DNA of 64,000 nt, taken from contig QBLU01000005.1 of assembly GCA_003241875.1 (NCBI GenBank), positions 89,115-153,114 of the forward strand, written 5' to 3'. The position numbers were made by a program, and so were the translations under genes. The notes under the pieces are model-generated. The model ran no database searches, had not been told where the DNA came from, and worked only from the letters and a program-made list of their open reading frames with translations. Below, piece after piece: positions 62,113-64,000 of the stretch (position 1 is the first letter of the stretch; each line of letters begins with the position of its first letter). This DNA comes from Alphaproteobacteria bacterium. Its GTDB lineage: Bacteria; Pseudomonadota; Alphaproteobacteria; Sphingomonadales; Sphingomonadaceae.

Positions 62113-62475
62113 ATGACCCCCGAAGCGATCGTCGTCGATTTCTGCGCCGCCTGGGATCGACTCGACTGGCCGGCGATCCATGCCCATCTCAGCGACGACA
62201 TTTTCTACCACAATATCCCGACCGACCCGACGCAGGGCCTCGACGCCTTCAAGGCGGTGTTCGCCGCCTTCCCGGTCAGCGCGGCGCGCTTCGAGATCCA
62301 CCACATCGCCGCCGCCGGCAACATCGTGCTGACCGAACGCACCGACCGCTTCGTCCTCGCCGGCAAGGATATCGTCGTGCGCGTCATGGGCACTTTCGAA
62401 ATCCAGGACGGCAAGATCGCCGTGTGGCGCGACTATTTCGACATGGCGCATTTAGTCGGGCAGATGCCGGGCTAG
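62113..62475 (+). CDS. Limonene-1,2-epoxide hydrolase family protein
   Basis: A 120-residue one-domain cone-fold protein. Relative to the Rhodococcus limonene-1,2-epoxide hydrolase, the residues equivalent to Tyr53, Asn55, Arg99, Asp101 and Asp132 are all present as Y32, N34 (FYHNIP), R76, D78 (ERTDRF) and D107 (WRDYFD). Intact catalytic residues argue for true epoxide hydrolysis rather than a generic SnoaL/NTF2-like role. It is shorter than the 149-residue archetype at the N-terminus. Its place next to a P450 gene suggests the P450 or oxygenase forms the epoxide, by inference. Confidence 0.83.
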   Translation: MTPEAIVVDFCAAWDRLDWPAIHAHLSDDIFYHNIPTDPTQGLDAFKAVFAAFPVSAARFEIHHIAAAGNIVLTERTDRFVLAGKDIVVRVMGTFEIQDGKIAVWRDYFDMAHLVGQMPG

Positions 62476-62574
62476 GGTCGGGCCCGTTAAGGGTCTTCCA
62501 GAGCCTTCCCCCAAAGCCCTAGCTAATATAAATCACCGTCGCAAAATTGCAGCGAAGCGCCTTAGCTTGGCACC

Positions 62575-63825
62575 ATGACCAAGATCGACCTTGACCGGAC
62601 GTCCTTGTTCGAGCCGCAGGTGCTCGAAAACCCGTTCCCCTACTATCAGGTAGCCATAGCCGAGCGCCCGGTGATGGTGCTGCCCGGCACCAACATCACC
62701 CTCGTCAGCTCCTACGACCTGCTCGCCGAGGCGACCGGGCGCATCGAGGCGTTTTCCAACGACTTCAGCGCGCTGCTCGCCGGCCAGCGCGCCGCCGATC
62801 CCGATGTCACCGCCGAGCTGGAAAAGGGCTGGCCGCAGCGCAACACGCTGCTGACCGCCGACCCGCCGGTCCACACCCGCTTCCGCAAGCTGGTCAATCT
62901 CGCCTTCTCGATGAAGCGCGTCGACGCCATCGAGGCCGATATCCGCGCCATCGTCGACCGGCTCGTCGACGCCTTTCCCGCCGATGAAAACGGCGTCGCC
63001 CGCATCGATTTCGTCCGCGATTTCGCGGTGCCGCTGCCCGTCGCCGTCATCGCCGGCCAGATCGGCATCGCCGATACCGACGTGCTGACGGTCAAGCGCT
63101 GGTCCGATGCCTTTGCCGACCGGCTCGGCGGCATGATCTCCAGGGAACGCGAGCTCGAATGCGCCCGCGAGGTCGTCGAGTTCCAGCACGCCATGAAGGC
63201 GCAGATCGACGCCCGCCGCGCCGTCCGCACCGAGGATCTGCTGTCCGATCTCGTCCATGCCCGCATCGAGGGCGAACAGCCGCTCGACGATGCCGAGATC
63301 CTGTCGATCCTCCAGCAGCTGATGGTCGCCGGCAACGAGACGACGACCTCGACGCTCGCCGGCGGCGTGCTGCTGCTCATCCAGAACCCCGATGAGGAGG
63401 CCAAGGTCCGCGCCGACCCCGGGCTGATCCCCAACATGGTCGAGGAGATGCTGCGCCTCGAAAGCCCGACCGCCGGGCTGTGGCGCGTCGTCAAGCAGGA
63501 TGCCGAACTGGGCGGCGTCACCGTGCCGGGCGGATCGATGATGATGCTGCGGTTCGCCGCCGCCAACCGCGACCCGGCCAAGTTCGAAAACCCCGATGCC
63601 TTCGAGGTCACCCGCAAGAACGCCCGCAGCCACCTGGCCTTTGGCCGCGGTATCCACATGTGCGTCGGCAACATGCTCAGCCGCAAGGAACTGGCGGTGG
63701 CCTTCGAAGTTCTGCTGGCGCGGATCAGCGGCTTCCGGCTCGCTGCCGATGCCGATCTTTCCCATGTTCCCAACATGCTGCTGCGCGGACTGCGCCGGCT
63801 CGACATCGAAGTGACGCGCGCATGA
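62575..63825 (+). CDS. Cytochrome P450
   Basis: A 416-residue soluble class I bacterial P450. The I-helix is A252-G-N-E255-T (oxygen activation), the K-helix ExxR is in EEMLRLESP, and the heme-thiolate Cys is C363 in LAFGRGIHMCVG. It requires a ferredoxin and reductase; only a Rieske ferredoxin is in this window, which normally does not serve P450s. The 99 bases upstream are AT-richer than the surroundings and may hold its own promoter. The stop overlaps the acyl-CoA dehydrogenase start by four bases. Substrate unknown. Confidence 0.92.
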   Translation: MTKIDLDRTSLFEPQVLENPFPYYQVAIAERPVMVLPGTNITLVSSYDLLAEATGRIEAFSNDFSALLAGQRAADPDVTAELEKGWPQRNTLLTADPPVHTRFRKLVNLAFSMKRVDAIEADIRAIVDRLVDAFPADENGVARIDFVRDFAVPLPVAVIAGQIGIADTDVLTVKRWSDAFADRLGGMISRERELECAREVVEFQHAMKAQIDARRAVRTEDLLSDLVHARIEGEQPLDDAEILSILQQLMVAGNETTTSTLAGGVLLLIQNPDEEAKVRADPGLIPNMVEEMLRLESPTAGLWRVVKQDAELGGVTVPGGSMMMLRFAAANRDPAKFENPDAFEVTRKNARSHLAFGRGIHMCVGNMLSRKELAVAFEVLLARISGFRLAADADLSHVPNMLLRGLRRLDIEVTRA

Positions 63826-64000
63826 ATTTCGACCTTACCGAGGACCAGGCGCTGCTGAAGGCCGCGGTCGAACGTTTCGTTTCCGACAGCTATGGCGGCG
63901 ATCTCGAGGCGCGGCGCGCGGCGCGGATCACCCCGGCAGGCTTCTCGGCAGCGAACTGGGCCCGGCTGGCGGAAAGCGGCATCCTGGCGCTGCCGGTGTC
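63822..64000 (+). CDS. Acyl-CoA dehydrogenase, 3' partial
   Basis: Only the first 59 residues are in the window: MNFDLTEDQALLKAAVERF opens like acyl-CoA dehydrogenases, and SAANWARLAESGILALPV corresponds to the second helix region. The ATG overlaps the P450 stop (ATGA). The opening resembles the smaller subunits of heteromeric FadE pairs, so a partner may lie downstream outside the window. It suggests that the catabolic cluster ends in CoA-linked side-chain or ring oxidation. Confidence 0.8.
   Translation, partial: MNFDLTEDQALLKAAVERFVSDSYGGDLEARRAARITPAGFSAANWARLAESGILALPV

Noticed and set aside
62476..62574. A near-palindrome GCAAAATTGC before the P450 gene as an operator.
   Set aside because: It is short and imperfect, and nothing in the surroundings supports a specific regulator; the gap was only noted as AT-richer and possibly promoter-bearing.

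Overview
The window is high-GC, densely packed bacterial DNA that most resembles a Sphingomonadales alphaproteobacterium. This is inferred from several features together: a PEPxxW-CTERM protein behind a sigma-54 promoter, two matches to the alphaproteobacterial general-stress (EcfG-type) promoter GGAAC-N16/17-CGTT, an HWE histidine kinase, heteromeric acyl-CoA dehydrogenases, a Rieske/P450 catabolic cluster, and many short palindromic intergenic repeats. No rRNA, tRNA, CRISPR array, transposase or phage gene was recognised. No gene-free gap exceeds about 300 bases.

Layout, 1-20 kb: The window opens inside a GDP-L-fucose synthase gene followed by a family 2 glycosyltransferase (envelope polysaccharide). 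A single-domain response regulator, a serine hydrolase, a Ca2+/H+ antiporter and an alkylsulfatase-like enzyme follow. Next is a minus-strand chain in which DUF1289, a luciferase-like monooxygenase, a split Alg14/Alg13-type glycosyltransferase and a thioesterase all overlap by 4 bases. A stress operon (Dps-like, SRPBCC, zinc alcohol dehydrogenase) has a textbook EcfG promoter. A frame-disrupted small exported protein, RidA, D-Ala-D-Ala carboxypeptidase, release factor 3 and PBP1A lead to a response regulator that overlaps tail-to-tail with an HWE kinase.

Layout, 20-43 kb: A NUDIX hydrolase, a 50-residue membrane protein with its own EcfG promoter, an Old Yellow Enzyme and a MATE exporter come first. 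A TolC-MacA-MacB efflux operon with MacB split in two follows, then a flavin monooxygenase, a 2Fe-2S protein and zwf. Two divergent ABC exporter pairs flank a near-palindrome. After them come a beta-helix protein/diheme cytochrome pair, a DUF2189 membrane protein, a heteromeric acyl-CoA dehydrogenase pair, a small lipoprotein and a PfkB (adenosine kinase-like) kinase.

Layout, 43-56 kb: This part is an apparent arginine module. A CAT-type cationic amino acid permease is divergent from an overlapping M20 hydrolase-astA-astD-astB operon. astC and the usual M14-type astE are missing, and the M20 enzyme is a good candidate for the final desuccinylation step. An M24 peptidase, AMP nucleosidase, another acyl-CoA dehydrogenase, the PEP-CTERM protein and a LolA-like carrier follow.

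Layout, 56-64 kb: An orphan LuxR-type regulator is divergent from a tightly packed oxidative catabolic cluster that runs off the window end. It encodes a small four-cysteine protein, a Rieske oxygenase alpha subunit, a Rieske ferredoxin, three short-chain dehydrogenases, an MDR reductase, a limonene-epoxide-hydrolase-family protein with all five catalytic residues, a P450 and an acyl-CoA dehydrogenase. The gene content suggests ring oxidation, epoxide opening and side-chain beta-oxidation of a cyclic terpenoid or steroid-like compound. The actual substrate cannot be read from the sequence.
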